A stretch of DNA of 64,000 nucleotides from positions 310,001 through 374,000 of the forward strand of contig NZ_BCVH01000001.1 of assembly GCF_001591645.1 (NCBI RefSeq), given 5' to 3'. Positions 18,442-27,347 of the stretch are shown here, one piece after another. The position numbers and the translations under genes were made by a program. This DNA is from Robertmurraya korlensis NBRC 107688. Lineage in GTDB: Bacteria; Bacillota; Bacilli; Bacillales; Cytobacillaceae. Position 1 is the stretch's first letter; the number at the start of each line of letters is the position of its first letter. The notes below the pieces were generated by a model. It made no database searches. It saw only the letters and a list, made by a program, of their open reading frames with translations, and was not told where the DNA came from.

Positions 18442-18470
18442 TTTACATATTCCTTAATATGGATTATAAT
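18442..18470 (+). promoter_or_regulatory. SigmaA promoter of the leader-rsgA unit
   Basis: TTTACA (18442-18447), 17-base spacer, TATAAT (18465-18470). Transcription would start near 18477, about 25 bases before the leader ORF. Confidence 0.8.
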
Positions 18471-18501
18471 ACAAATATTATATAAAAGGTGGTGTTGTGT
18501 G

Positions 18502-18570
18502 ATGATGAAATCAAGCATTGTATATAGTGTTTCATGTCAATTTCACACAGCCCAGTCAGTTACTAGATAA
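18502..18570 (+). CDS. 22-residue leader peptide
   Basis: ATG with AAGGTGG nine bases upstream, 22 codons, TAA at 18568-18570. The peptide begins MMKSSIVYSVSCQ and shows no amino-acid run that would suggest starvation control. Codons 15-18 contain one arm of the antiterminator described next, so the position of a translating ribosome would decide the RNA fold. Too short for a stand-alone function to be inferred. Confidence 0.7.
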   Translation: MMKSSIVYSVSCQFHTAQSVTR

Positions 18571-18634
18571 TGGTCGTTTATCCATTCCTTTAGGTACGGT
18601 AAAACCATGGGCTGTGTATGCCTATGGTTTTTTT
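18545..18634 (+). promoter_or_regulatory. Ribosome-controlled transcription attenuator
   Basis: Terminator: 18601-18612 pairs with 18620-18631 (12 bp, one G:T, seven-base loop) followed by a T run to 18634. Antiterminator: ACACAGCCCA (18545-18554, inside the leader ORF) is perfectly complementary to TGGGCTGTGT (18608-18617), which overlaps the terminator's left arm and loop. The two folds exclude each other. A ribosome stalled early in the leader would leave 18545-18554 free to antiterminate. Confidence 0.75.
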
Positions 18635-18659
18635 AGTATGTATTTTAGGAGGATAAAAG

Positions 18660-19715
18660 GTGAATTTACAAACAATCGGATATAATAAATTTTTCGAGCA
18701 AGAATTTTCTATCTATAATAACAATCAAGTGATCGTTGGAAGAATTGTATTAGAACATAAGCATTTATATCGTGTGATAACAGAGCATGGAGAGTTACTT
18801 TGTGAGATATCAGGTAAATTGATCTTTCAAGCGGAAACGAGGGAGGATTATCCAGCGGTGGGTGATTGGGTTGTAATTAAGCCTAGTGTACCTGAATCAA
18901 AGGGGGTAATCCAAGCCATTCTACCTAGACAAAGTAAATTCTCTCGAAAGACAGCAGGAGCTGTGACGGAAGAACAAATTGTCGCTACAAATGTGGATAC
19001 CGTTTTCTTAGTTAATTCACTAAACGACGATTTGAACTTACGTCGAATGGAGAGATACATGCTATTAGCTTGGGAAAGCGGTGCTAACCCGGTTATTGTT
19101 TTAACCAAATCAGATCTATGCGCGGACGTACAAGATAAAGTAAAGCAAGTAGAAAGTGTCGCATTAGGTGTACCAATTGTTGTGATTAGTTCGGTTGTGG
19201 GTACCGGTTTTGATGACTTAAAGGCTCATTTGATTCCTGGTAAAACCGTAGCTCTTTTAGGATCATCAGGAGTTGGGAAATCTACGCTCACAAATTACTT
19301 ACTAGGAATCGAGAAACAAAAAATTCAATCTATTCGAGATACAGATGATAAGGGACGTCATACTACGACCCATAGAGAACTTGTCCTTTTACCAAATGGA
19401 GCTTTATTAATTGATACCCCAGGAATGAGAGAAATCCAACTTTGGGAAGGCGGAGTTGGAATCGAAGAAAGCTTCTCGGATATTTACGAACTCCGAAACC
19501 ATTGTAGATATAGAGACTGCAAGCATGAGGATGAACCTGGATGCGCGGTTAAGGGGGCTATTAGGGAAGGTCTATTGGATATGGGACGCTTCCAAAGTTA
19601 TAAGAAGTTAGAAAAAGAACTGGCTTATCTGGATCGTAAGCTTAATAAAAAAGCTCAATCGGATGAAAAGAAAAAGTGGAAAAAAATTAATAAACAATTA
19701 AAACAAAAACAATAG
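18660..19715 (+). CDS. RsgA/YjeQ-type circularly permuted GTPase
   Basis: 351 residues: N-terminal OB fold (~residues 30-100), a circularly permuted GTPase with G4 LTKSD before G1 GSSGVGKST (~201) and G3 DTPGM, and a C-terminal zinc knuckle (CRYRDCKHEDEPGC). RsgA binds the 30S subunit and helps late maturation and release of factors. Its length and divergent sequence suggest a second paralogue rather than the housekeeping RsgA that normally sits beside a PP2C phosphatase and kinase. GTG start, AGGAGG SD seven bases upstream. It is controlled by the attenuator, which suggests induction when ribosomes are impaired. Confidence 0.85.
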   Translation: MNLQTIGYNKFFEQEFSIYNNNQVIVGRIVLEHKHLYRVITEHGELLCEISGKLIFQAETREDYPAVGDWVVIKPSVPESKGVIQAILPRQSKFSRKTAGAVTEEQIVATNVDTVFLVNSLNDDLNLRRMERYMLLAWESGANPVIVLTKSDLCADVQDKVKQVESVALGVPIVVISSVVGTGFDDLKAHLIPGKTVALLGSSGVGKSTLTNYLLGIEKQKIQSIRDTDDKGRHTTTHRELVLLPNGALLIDTPGMREIQLWEGGVGIEESFSDIYELRNHCRYRDCKHEDEPGCAVKGAIREGLLDMGRFQSYKKLEKELAYLDRKLNKKAQSDEKKKWKKINKQLKQKQ

Positions 19716-19722
19716 TCCTACT

Positions 19723-19750
19723 AAAACCTCTTTTTTAAGGGGTTTTTTAA
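19723..19750 (+). terminator. Terminator after the rsgA paralogue
   Basis: AAAACCTC / GGGGTTTT stem with a T tail. Confidence 0.65.
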
Positions 19751-19834
19751 CTTTATAAAAGCTCCTTGTTTGCATTGAATGTCTTAATGAAATACTCTAT
19801 ATATATGAATGAGTCATTAGAAAAGAGGTGCCTT

Positions 19835-20362
19835 ATGGAGAAACTTGCGACATTTGCTGGTGGATGCTTTTGGTGTATGGTAAAGCCGTTTGACGAACAG
19901 CCCGGAATTATTTCTGTCATCAGTGGCTATACAGGAGGGCATAAGGAAAACCCAACATATGAAGAGGTTTGTAGAGAAACAACCGGGCATTACGAGGCTG
20001 TACAAATTACGTATGACCCTGAAATCTTCTCTTATGAAGAGCTTTTACGTACATACTGGCAACAGATTGATCCAACTGATCCTGGTGGACAGTTTTATGA
20101 TCGAGGGCAATCGTATGAAACGGCAATCTTTTATCATGACGAAGAACAAAGAGTGTTAGCCGAGCATTCTAAGCTGGAGCTGGCACAAAGTGGGCGTTTT
20201 TCAAAGCCTATTGCAACGAAAATTTTACCAGCAAAAGAGTTTTATGCCGCTGAAGAATATCATCAGCAATTCTATAAAAAGAACCCATTACGATATGGAA
20301 GATATCAAGAGGGGTCTGGGCGTGCTGCCTTTATTAAGAAATCTTGGGGGGAAGGGCAATGA
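19835..20362 (+). CDS. msrA: Peptide methionine-S-sulfoxide reductase MsrA
   Basis: 175 residues with the MsrA active site GGCFWC at residues 9-14 (catalytic C11), followed by SGYTGGH and [12 protein letters not shown]. It reduces the S-epimer of methionine sulfoxide in proteins. The ATG at 19835 follows AAGAGGTG; the longer frame adds a non-family N-terminus. It overlaps msrB by ATGA. Confidence 0.95.
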   Translation: MEKLATFAGGCFWCMVKPFDEQPGIISVISGYTGGHKENPTYEEVCRETTGHYEAVQITYDPEIFSYEELLRTYWQQIDPTDPGGQFYDRGQSYETAIFYHDEEQRVLAEHSKLELAQSGRFSKPIATKILPAKEFYAAEEYHQQFYKKNPLRYGRYQEGSGRAAFIKKSWGEGQ

Positions 20363-20787
20363 CAAAAGAAGAGGATTTAAAAGAAAGACTAACTCCTATA
20401 CAATATGAGGTGACACAAAGAAACGGAACGGAACCGCCTTTTCGAAATGAGTATTGGGATCATTTTGGGGACGGAATTTATGTAGATATTGTTTCAGGAA
20501 AGCCACTCTTTAGCTCGAAGGATAAGTATGATGCAGGGTGTGGATGGCCTAGTTTTACGAAGCCCATCGAAGAGGAAGAAGTCATTGAGAAAATGGATCG
20601 CAGTCACTTTATGGTTCGTACAGAAGTGCGTAGTAAATCTGCAGATTCGCATCTTGGTCATGTGTTTGATGATGGACCAGGTCCAACGAACCTAAGGTAT
20701 TGCATTAATTCGGCTGCTCTTAAGTTTATCCCCTTAGATGAACTAGAGAAAAAGGGTTATGGGAAATATAAAGTATTATTTACTTGA
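20359..20787 (+). CDS. msrB: Peptide methionine-R-sulfoxide reductase MsrB
   Basis: 142 residues with the MsrB blocks [30 protein letters not shown] and the catalytic [11 protein letters not shown]. It handles the R-epimer, complementing MsrA. The CxxC zinc pairs present in some MsrB enzymes are absent. Translationally coupled to msrA, but B. subtilis has the two genes in the opposite order as I recall. Confidence 0.95.
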   Translation: MTKEEDLKERLTPIQYEVTQRNGTEPPFRNEYWDHFGDGIYVDIVSGKPLFSSKDKYDAGCGWPSFTKPIEEEEVIEKMDRSHFMVRTEVRSKSADSHLGHVFDDGPGPTNLRYCINSAALKFIPLDELEKKGYGKYKVLFT

Positions 20788-20793
20788 AAAACA

Positions 20794-20828
20794 AAAGGTA
20801 AAAGCCATTAAATGGCTTTTACCTTTCT
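20794..20828. terminator. Bidirectional terminator between msrB and DUF502 gene
   Basis: AAAGGTAAAAGCCA / TGGCTTTTACCTTT, 14-base stem, with A-rich left and T-rich right flanks, between convergent genes. Confidence 0.85.
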
Positions 20829-21431
20829 TTAATTATCTACCTCTACTACGTTCGTTTTCTTAGATGTCATTCCTCCAGAAAGAATGAACTTCATTGCATC
20901 TTCTGGCTTTACATCAATAAATTCAACATCTTCCTTAGGGATTAAAAAGGTGAATCCTGCTACCTGAAAAGTTTGTGGGACATACACTGCAATATACTCT
21001 TTTAAAGGCTCATAGAAAGCCTGTAGTTCCTCTGAGGTAACAAATCCAAGGCTTTTCATATTTGTCCCAGGAAGCCTAACAAGTGCGACCTTTGAGAAGG
21101 ATTTTTTTTCTCCTAAAAAGGAATGGACAGTGTCCTTTATAACTGAATAAATCGTTTTAACGAAAGGAATCTTCTCTAATAGCCTGTCAATTATTCGGAA
21201 TATCGTACCAGTAATAAATTTCGTAGATAAAAACCCTAAAATAGTAATTAAAAGTAATGTTGCCAGAATTCCAATACCTGGAACATACGACTCTTTAAAG
21301 TATTGCTTTAGGAAACCACCTAATAAACCATCTAGAAACATAAAGGTTTTATAAGTTACGTATATAACTAGAATAATGGGGACTATCGTTAAAATACCAT
21401 TTACAAAGCTCTTTAATATACTTTTCATCAC
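20829..21431 (-). CDS. DUF502 family membrane protein
   Basis: 200 residues with two N-terminal membrane helices (IVPIILVIYVTYKTFMFL and IGILATLLLITILGFL) and a cytosolic beta-rich C-terminal half containing IPFVKTIYSVIKDTV and FVTSEELQAFY motifs, the DUF502 pattern. Function unknown; plants and bacteria share the family. Monocistronic and convergent with msrB. Confidence 0.8.
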   Translation of the reverse strand: MMKSILKSFVNGILTIVPIILVIYVTYKTFMFLDGLLGGFLKQYFKESYVPGIGILATLLLITILGFLSTKFITGTIFRIIDRLLEKIPFVKTIYSVIKDTVHSFLGEKKSFSKVALVRLPGTNMKSLGFVTSEELQAFYEPLKEYIAVYVPQTFQVAGFTFLIPKEDVEFIDVKPEDAMKFILSGGMTSKKTNVVEVDN

Positions 21432-21608
21432 GCATAACTCCTAATCATTTAATATAGCAACATTACAATGTTTATTCGGTTTTGACAAGGAATACCCTGG
21501 ATGCCTAAAACTTTTTAGAAAAAAATGGGCATATGCACATGCGGGACAAGAACCTACTACATATTGTGAATATTGTAAAAGGAAAGCTTAATTAGGAGGT
21601 ATAAACTT

Positions 21609-21791
21609 ATGCATTACGGACATGGATGTGACCCTTGTTACCCAGGTTATGGATACCCTACAGCTGTTGCGCCTGCAGCGGTTGGACCAGTTGGTGGATA
21701 TGGATACGGTGGTGGATTTGCACTAATCGTTGTCCTATTTATTCTACTCATCATTATCGGTGCAAGCTTCTACGGAAAAGGATGCTGCTAA
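21609..21791 (+). CDS. YjcZ-type small membrane sporulation protein
   Basis: 60 residues: Gly/Tyr/Pro-rich N-terminus, a [20 protein letters not shown] core that is the signature of the tiny YjcZ/YczM membrane proteins of Bacillus, and a Cys-Cys end. The family is associated with sporulation or spore membranes. An AGGAGG SD lies before the ATG. A CATATTGT box about 35 bases further up resembles a sigmaK -10, but this is a weak call. Confidence 0.85.
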   Translation: MHYGHGCDPCYPGYGYPTAVAPAAVGPVGGYGYGGGFALIVVLFILLIIIGASFYGKGCC

Positions 21792-21797
21792 TATAAA

Positions 21798-21840
21798 CAC
21801 AAGCTCGAGCGATTGTTGCTCGGGCTTTTGTTTTCTTTTT
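21798..21840 (+). terminator. Terminator after yjcZ-type gene
   Basis: CACAAGCTCGAGC / GCTCGGGCTTTTG stem with wobbles, then a T-rich run. Confidence 0.75.
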
Positions 21841-21980
21841 TACCCTTATAAATACGAACATTAATTAAAGGTTTTTTAAAAATGTTCGTACTTTTAGTTG
21901 ACTGACTACTCTGTATTTGATATATTTACAAATGGTTAAAGGAAAAGCGAATTATACATAGCAACCGCGGAGGGAATACC

Positions 21981-23447
21981 TTGAAAACAAATTATGATGT
22001 TATCGTTGTTGGAGCAGGTCCAGCTGGAATTTTTACATGTTATGAACTTACACTAAAAATGCCGGAAGCATCCATATTACTAATTGATAAAGGTCACGAC
22101 ATATATAAAAGAAACTGTCCGATTTTACAAAAGAAAATTGAAAAATGTCCACCAGCTGCTGGAAGGAAGGAATTTGCCGGCTGTCTACCTGCGTGTTCCA
22201 TTACTAATGGATTTGGGGGTGCGGGTGCGTACTCAGATGGAAAATTCAACATAACAAGTGAGTTTGGTGGCTGGATGACTGATTATTTACCAGATTCGCA
22301 GGTTGTCGATTTAATAAATTACGTGGATCGAATCAACCTTGACCATGGAGCAACTGAAAGCATAACTGATCCATTAACTGATAAAGTTAGAGATATTGAG
22401 AGACGAGGGTATGCAGCGGGATTAAAGCTCTTGCGTGCTCAAGTAAGGCATTTAGGAACAGAGCAAAACCTGCAAATCCTTCAAAGTATTTACGAATACT
22501 TAAAAACAAAGATAGATATGGTATACAAGGCAGAAGTTGAGGACTTAATCACTGAAAAAACGCCAGATGGTCATAAGGTTACGGGAATTAAATTAAAAGC
22601 TGGGGAAAGCTTATCTGCTGAGAAAGTGGTTGTGGCTCCAGGACGTGACGGTTCGGTATGGCTGGCAAAACTACTAAAATCAAGACGACTTAAAATGATT
22701 AATAATCAAGTGGATATTGGTGTTCGTGTAGAAACATCAAATATTGTAATGGAAGAAATTAATGAGCATTTATACGAAGGGAAATTTACGTTTAACACTT
22801 CAGTTGGCACACGTGTAAGAACGTTTTGTAGCAACCCTTCAGGACATGTCGTTGTCGGGAATCATTCAGGAATCATGCTGGCGAATGGCCATGCTTACAA
22901 GGATCCAAAATTAGGCAGTCCGAACACAAATTTTGCTTTACTAGTATCTCATACATTCTCTGATCCATTTGATAAGCCAAACGAGTACGCACATGAAATA
23001 TCTAGACTTGCAAATAGCTTATCGAACGGTGGACTAATTGTTCAGAAGTACGGAGATATATTACAAGGACGTCGCTCCACAGAAAAGCGTATAAAAGAGG
23101 GCTTCCTAGAGCCGACGCTTAAGGAAGCAGTACCTGGTGATTTAGGCTTAGTGCTTCCATATAACACACTAAAGAGCTTAATAGAAATGACCGAAGCGTT
23201 AAATCATGTATCACCAGGTCTTGCCTCTGAACACACATTGTTCTATGGGGTCGAAGCGAAGTTTTACTCAGCAAGACCAAAACTAAATGATCGTTTTGAA
23301 ACGGAAATTAGCGGGTTATATGTTGGTGGAGATGGAGCAGGGGTCACTCGAGGTCTTGCGCAAGCAAGTGCCTGTGGGGTTTGGATCGCTAGAGATATCG
23401 TTGAAAAATCAACTAAGAAAACAATTACTGAGCCTGTTTTGGTATAA
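21981..23447 (+). CDS. FAD-dependent dehydrogenase (COG2509 type)
   Basis: 488 residues with an N-terminal dinucleotide fold (DVIVVGAGPAGIFTCYEL), a cysteine-rich stretch (residues ~47-75, five Cys), GFGGAGAYSDGKFN, and a C-terminal GLYVGGDGAGVTRGLAQA FAD motif. This is the uncharacterised FAD-dependent dehydrogenase group; electron donor and substrate are unknown. TTG start. It stands alone with its own terminator. Confidence 0.8.
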   Translation: MKTNYDVIVVGAGPAGIFTCYELTLKMPEASILLIDKGHDIYKRNCPILQKKIEKCPPAAGRKEFAGCLPACSITNGFGGAGAYSDGKFNITSEFGGWMTDYLPDSQVVDLINYVDRINLDHGATESITDPLTDKVRDIERRGYAAGLKLLRAQVRHLGTEQNLQILQSIYEYLKTKIDMVYKAEVEDLITEKTPDGHKVTGIKLKAGESLSAEKVVVAPGRDGSVWLAKLLKSRRLKMINNQVDIGVRVETSNIVMEEINEHLYEGKFTFNTSVGTRVRTFCSNPSGHVVVGNHSGIMLANGHAYKDPKLGSPNTNFALLVSHTFSDPFDKPNEYAHEISRLANSLSNGGLIVQKYGDILQGRRSTEKRIKEGFLEPTLKEAVPGDLGLVLPYNTLKSLIEMTEALNHVSPGLASEHTLFYGVEAKFYSARPKLNDRFETEISGLYVGGDGAGVTRGLAQASACGVWIARDIVEKSTKKTITEPVLV

Positions 23448-23450
23448 TAC

Positions 23451-23484
23451 AAAGGACCTGTCAAATCATGGCAGGTCTTTTTAT
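23451..23484 (+). terminator. Terminator after the FAD dehydrogenase
   Basis: AAAGGACCTGTC / GGCAGGTCTTT stem with T tail. Confidence 0.75.
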
Positions 23485-23511
23485 CTATTAAATAAAGGGG
23501 GATGAATTCTA

Positions 23512-24492
23512 GTGGGGATTGTTCCACGACGTTTACAACCAGGTGATGAGGTTCGTATCATTTCACCTTCTAGAAGTATGGCAATTTTAAAGGAAAAACA
23601 GGTGGAAATAGCAGTAAAACGATTAGAAGCTTTAGGCTTTCATGTAACGTTTGGAAAGCATGTACACTCGCATGATGAGTTTTTTAGTACGTCCATCGAG
23701 GAGCGTATAGAGGATTTGCATAACGCCTTTCTTGATCAAAATGTAAAAGGGATTTTTACAGCAATTGGAGGATATAACGTTAATCAATTGCTTTCGTATA
23801 TCGATTTTACCCTGATAAAAAATAACCCAAAGGTACTTATCGGTTATAGTGATATTACTGCGCTAAGTTTAGCGATCTATCAAAAGACAGGGATTGTTAC
23901 ATACTCAGGGCCACATTTTTCTTCCTTTGGAATGAAGCATGGTTTTGATTATACAATGGACTCTTTTATCCAAGCGGTTACAAATGATGCCCCTTATGAA
24001 ATTACTCCATCTGAGTCTTGGAGTGATGACCCGTGGTTTCTTGACCAAGAAGATCGCAATTTTCACGAGCAAAAGGAATATCTTGTTCTACAAAAAGGGA
24101 AAGCAGAAGGGACTCTTATCGGAGGCAATCTCTGTACGATGAATCTACTTCAGGGCACTGAATATATGCCATCCCTGAAAGGCAGTGTCCTGTTTATTGA
24201 AGATGATTACGAGTCACATGCCCTTACCTTCGACCGAGATTTGCAATCGGTCTTACACTTACCTGATGCCCGAGACATCCAAGCCATATTAATTGGAAGA
24301 TTTCAAAAGGATTCTCAAGTGACAGAGGAGGCATTGCGTAAAATAATATCTTCAAAAAGGGAGATATCACACATCCCAGTGATCGCAAATGTAAACTTTG
24401 GTCATGTCAGTCCGATTGCGACCATTCCGGTTGGAGGCAAAGCAATCATTGAAGCTAGCAATGGGAACTGCTTGATACAAATAGAACAATGA
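23512..24492 (+). CDS. S66 family LD-carboxypeptidase / MccF-like
   Basis: 326 residues of the serine peptidase S66 family, with the nucleophile in IGYSDITAL, a Glu in the LFIEDDYE block and a His in NFGHVSP, making the Ser-Glu-His triad. The family includes muramoyl-tetrapeptide LD-carboxypeptidases (cell-wall recycling) and MccF-type immunity enzymes that cleave microcin C-like adenylates. No signal peptide, so cytosolic. GTG start after AAAGGGGG. Which of the two functions applies cannot be told from the sequence. Confidence 0.85.
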   Translation: MGIVPRRLQPGDEVRIISPSRSMAILKEKQVEIAVKRLEALGFHVTFGKHVHSHDEFFSTSIEERIEDLHNAFLDQNVKGIFTAIGGYNVNQLLSYIDFTLIKNNPKVLIGYSDITALSLAIYQKTGIVTYSGPHFSSFGMKHGFDYTMDSFIQAVTNDAPYEITPSESWSDDPWFLDQEDRNFHEQKEYLVLQKGKAEGTLIGGNLCTMNLLQGTEYMPSLKGSVLFIEDDYESHALTFDRDLQSVLHLPDARDIQAILIGRFQKDSQVTEEALRKIISSKREISHIPVIANVNFGHVSPIATIPVGGKAIIEASNGNCLIQIEQ

Positions 24493-24503
24493 TAAAAGTA
24501 AGT

Positions 24504-24533
24504 AGGAGCCATTAATTTTGGCTCCTTTTTTCA
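24504..24533 (+). terminator. Terminator after the S66 peptidase
   Basis: AGGAGCCA / TGGCTCCT with a seven-base loop and T6. Confidence 0.85.
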
Positions 24534-24646
24534 CTTAAAATACATTTAATTAGGCTCTAAAATCTTTTGTATAGAAAGATTTCCCCTTCTTACTCATACA
24601 ATCTTATAAGGCACTGCCTTACGCTGGTATGGAACGGGGGAGTCAA

Positions 24647-25999
24647 ATGGAGCATTCCTATTTAATTAAACCATTGCTTGATGAGGTATACCCAACAATT
24701 GATTATGGGAAAGGAATTTATTTATACGACAAGGAAGGAAAGAAGTATGTTGATGCTTCATCTGGGGCTGTAACGTCCAATATTGGTCATGGTGTTCCAG
24801 AAATTATCGATGCGATGGTTGAACAAGCAAAACGGGTGTCCTTTGTCTACCGATCGCAGTTTACTAGTGAAGCAGCTGAAACACTTGCTAGGTGGATAGC
24901 TGACCAATGTGTTGGGCAATTGAACTGGAGTTTTTTTGTAAATAGTGGTTCGGAAGCTACTGAGACAGCTATGAAAATAGCAATTCAGCATTGGCAGGAA
25001 AAAGGGATTAAAACAAAAAATAAAATTCTGTCACGATGGGTTAGCTATCATGGAATTACCCTTGGTGCGCTATCTATGTCAGGTCACACGCTAAGAAGAG
25101 CTAGATTTGTCCCTCTGCTTGAAGAATTTCCAGTCATCCAACCTCCTTATTGTTACCGTTGTCCATACAGTTTAGAGCCTACATCCTGTAAGTTTGCCTG
25201 CGCGACAGAACTTGAACATGTAATAAAAAAAATAGGTGCAGACCAAATAGCGGCTTTTATAGCAGAGCCGGTCATTGGGGCTGCTGGTGGGGCCATCTCC
25301 CCACCTGAGGGTTATTACAAAGTGATAAGGGATATCTGTGATCAAAATAATATTCTTTTTATCGCAGATGAGGTGATGACTGGATTTGGCCGGACAGGCA
25401 AAATGCTAGCTTGTGAGCATTGGGGAGTTGAACCAGATATTGTGGCTCTTGGGAAAGGGATGGGAGCAGGTTATGCCCCCATTGCGGCTACTGTAGTAAG
25501 TGACAAAGTGATGGAGCCTATCTTGTCTGGATCGAAAAGCGTTATGAGTGGTCACACTCTTAGTGCGAATCCACAATCATGTGCTGTTTCACAAGCAGTT
25601 ATGGAATACTTACAAAATAATAGAATTATAGAACAAGTTGAATTCAAGGCCTTTTACTTATTTCATCATTTACAAGATTTAAAAGAAGAATTTTCGTTTA
25701 TTGGAGATATTCGCGGTAAAGGATTATTAATTGGCATTGAATTTGTTCAATCTCTTGATCGTAAAGAGCCTTTTTCAAGAGAAAAACAAGCTACACAAAC
25801 GTTGATTAAACTTGCCGCTAACAATGGTTTACTGCTTTACCCTTCCGCTGCTGGACTTGACGGAATTCATGGGGATGCCATCATCATTGCTCCACCTTTA
25901 ACGATCTCAAAAGAGGAAATCGACGAATTGTTAGAGCTACTTCGTAAGACCTTCTTAGATTTTTCTAATGAAGTATTAGAAGGGGGAGGTGAATCATGA
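24647..25999 (+). CDS. yodT: Class III aminotransferase YodT
   Basis: 450 residues of the PLP fold type I aminotransferase family (acetyl-ornithine/omega-amino type): GSEATETAMKIA, SYHGITLGALSMSG, LFIADEVMTGFGRTGKM and the PLP lysine in ALGKGMGAGYAP. First gene of the yod lysine cluster, where it presumably transaminates an amino acid intermediate downstream of beta-lysine. The ATG at 24647 follows GGGGGAG; the ATG at 24629 precedes it. Overlaps yodS by ATGA. A cysteine cluster (CYRCPYSLEPTSCKFAC) near residue 165 is typical of YodT-like proteins. Confidence 0.88.
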   Translation: MEHSYLIKPLLDEVYPTIDYGKGIYLYDKEGKKYVDASSGAVTSNIGHGVPEIIDAMVEQAKRVSFVYRSQFTSEAAETLARWIADQCVGQLNWSFFVNSGSEATETAMKIAIQHWQEKGIKTKNKILSRWVSYHGITLGALSMSGHTLRRARFVPLLEEFPVIQPPYCYRCPYSLEPTSCKFACATELEHVIKKIGADQIAAFIAEPVIGAAGGAISPPEGYYKVIRDICDQNNILFIADEVMTGFGRTGKMLACEHWGVEPDIVALGKGMGAGYAPIAATVVSDKVMEPILSGSKSVMSGHTLSANPQSCAVSQAVMEYLQNNRIIEQVEFKAFYLFHHLQDLKEEFSFIGDIRGKGLLIGIEFVQSLDRKEPFSREKQATQTLIKLAANNGLLLYPSAAGLDGIHGDAIIIAPPLTISKEEIDELLELLRKTFLDFSNEVLEGGGES

Positions 26000-26688
26000 G
26001 AAACCGCTTCAATAAAATTACAACAGTTGAAAAAGTATTAGAGTTCTTTCATGATGGTGGAACGATCATGTTTGGTGGTTTTGGTGGGGTAGGATCACCA
26101 CCAACCCTTATTGATGGACTGGTTAATAAGGGAGTTAAGGAGTTAACGCTTATCGGTAACGATACAGGATTTCCACATATAGGGATTGGTAAGCTGGTTG
26201 CAAACGGTCGAGTAAAAAAAGTCATCGCCTCTCATATTGGATCCAATCCTGTTGCCGGTCAGCTTATGACTGAGGGAAGTCTAGAGGTGGAGTTTTCACC
26301 CCAAGGAACGTTAGTGGAGAGAATTAGAGCAGGTGGAGTGGGAATTCCAGCGTTTTTAACGGATATTGGAATGGACAGTGAATTTGTTTCAAGCAGTAAA
26401 GAGAAAGTTATGTTAGAGGGTAAGAGTTATTTAATTGAGACAGCATTAAGTGCGCCTATTTCTATTGTCTACGCGAAGAAGGCAGATGAATATGGCAATC
26501 TTATTTATGATAAAAGTGCAAGAAATACAAATCCTCTTGTAGCGATGGCTGGAGATATTACCATCGCAGAGGTGGAGGAAATTGTTGAAGTGGGTGAACT
26601 TGATCCGGATGAAATCGTCACATCTGGAGTGTTTGTCAATTATATTGTACCGACGGAAGGGGTGAACTGGAAATGGGTATGGGAATAG
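25996..26688 (+). CDS. yodS: 3-oxoacid CoA-transferase subunit A (YodS)
   Basis: 230 residues, the AtoD-type alpha subunit with the N-terminal GGTIMFGGFGGVGSPPTLIDGL CoA-transferase motif (first part) and a LAVNGRVKK-like block. Together with YodR it moves CoA between carboxylic acids. The overlap with yodT and with yodR (16 bases) indicates one operon. Confidence 0.88.
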   Translation: MRNRFNKITTVEKVLEFFHDGGTIMFGGFGGVGSPPTLIDGLVNKGVKELTLIGNDTGFPHIGIGKLVANGRVKKVIASHIGSNPVAGQLMTEGSLEVEFSPQGTLVERIRAGGVGIPAFLTDIGMDSEFVSSSKEKVMLEGKSYLIETALSAPISIVYAKKADEYGNLIYDKSARNTNPLVAMAGDITIAEVEEIVEVGELDPDEIVTSGVFVNYIVPTEGVNWKWVWE

Positions 26689-27347
26689 GGATTCGTGACC
26701 AAATGGCGAAAAGGGCTGCTGCAGAAATCAAAGAGGGCATGGTGGTCAATTTGGGGATTGGCATTCCCTCGCTCGTTCCCAATCATCTTTCTTCAGAAAT
26801 GAATGTCATGTTTCATGCTGAAAATGGAATCGTTGGGATGGGGCCTTCTCCCAGTCAGGGGGAAGAGGATGAAAACCTATGTAATGCTGGAGGTTATCCA
26901 GTTAGCTTAGTGAGTGGAGGCTCCTACTTTGATAGTGCCATTGCCTTTGGAATGATACGTAGGGGATTTGTTGATATTACGATATTAGGAGCATTACAGG
27001 TAAGTGAAAAAGGTGACTTAGCCAACTGGATTGTCCCAGGTAAAAAAATTCCTGGTATGGGCGGCGCGATGGAGCTTGCACAAAAAGCACAAAAGGTTAT
27101 CGTATTAATGAACCATACGGATAAAGCGGGAAACAGCAAAATTGTAAAAGAATGCTCGTTTCCATTAACCTCTCGAGGATGTGTGGATATGATTATCACC
27201 GATATGGCTGTCTTTCATGTTACTGAAGAGGGGTTAGTTTTGTGTGAGGTTTTTCAACCGTATACATTGCAACAGGTTCGAGAGTCTACGAACGGTTCTT
27301 TTTTGATAAGAGACGATACTGATAAAGGGGCGAAGATGGATGGATGA
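26673..27347 (+). CDS. yodR: 3-oxoacid CoA-transferase subunit B (YodR)
   Basis: 224 residues, the AtoA-type beta subunit. The catalytic glutamate lies in FHAENGIVGMG, with VNLGIGIPSLVPN near the start. It forms the CoA-glutamyl intermediate with YodS. Start overlaps the yodS end; its own stop overlaps the YodQ start. Confidence 0.88.
   Translation: MGMGIGIRDQMAKRAAAEIKEGMVVNLGIGIPSLVPNHLSSEMNVMFHAENGIVGMGPSPSQGEEDENLCNAGGYPVSLVSGGSYFDSAIAFGMIRRGFVDITILGALQVSEKGDLANWIVPGKKIPGMGGAMELAQKAQKVIVLMNHTDKAGNSKIVKECSFPLTSRGCVDMIITDMAVFHVTEEGLVLCEVFQPYTLQQVRESTNGSFLIRDDTDKGAKMDG

Noticed and set aside
24606-24625. Sigma-54-like GGCAC...CGC upstream of yodT
   Set aside because: GG and GC are 11 bases apart instead of the strict 10, and the -12 TTGC is not intact.
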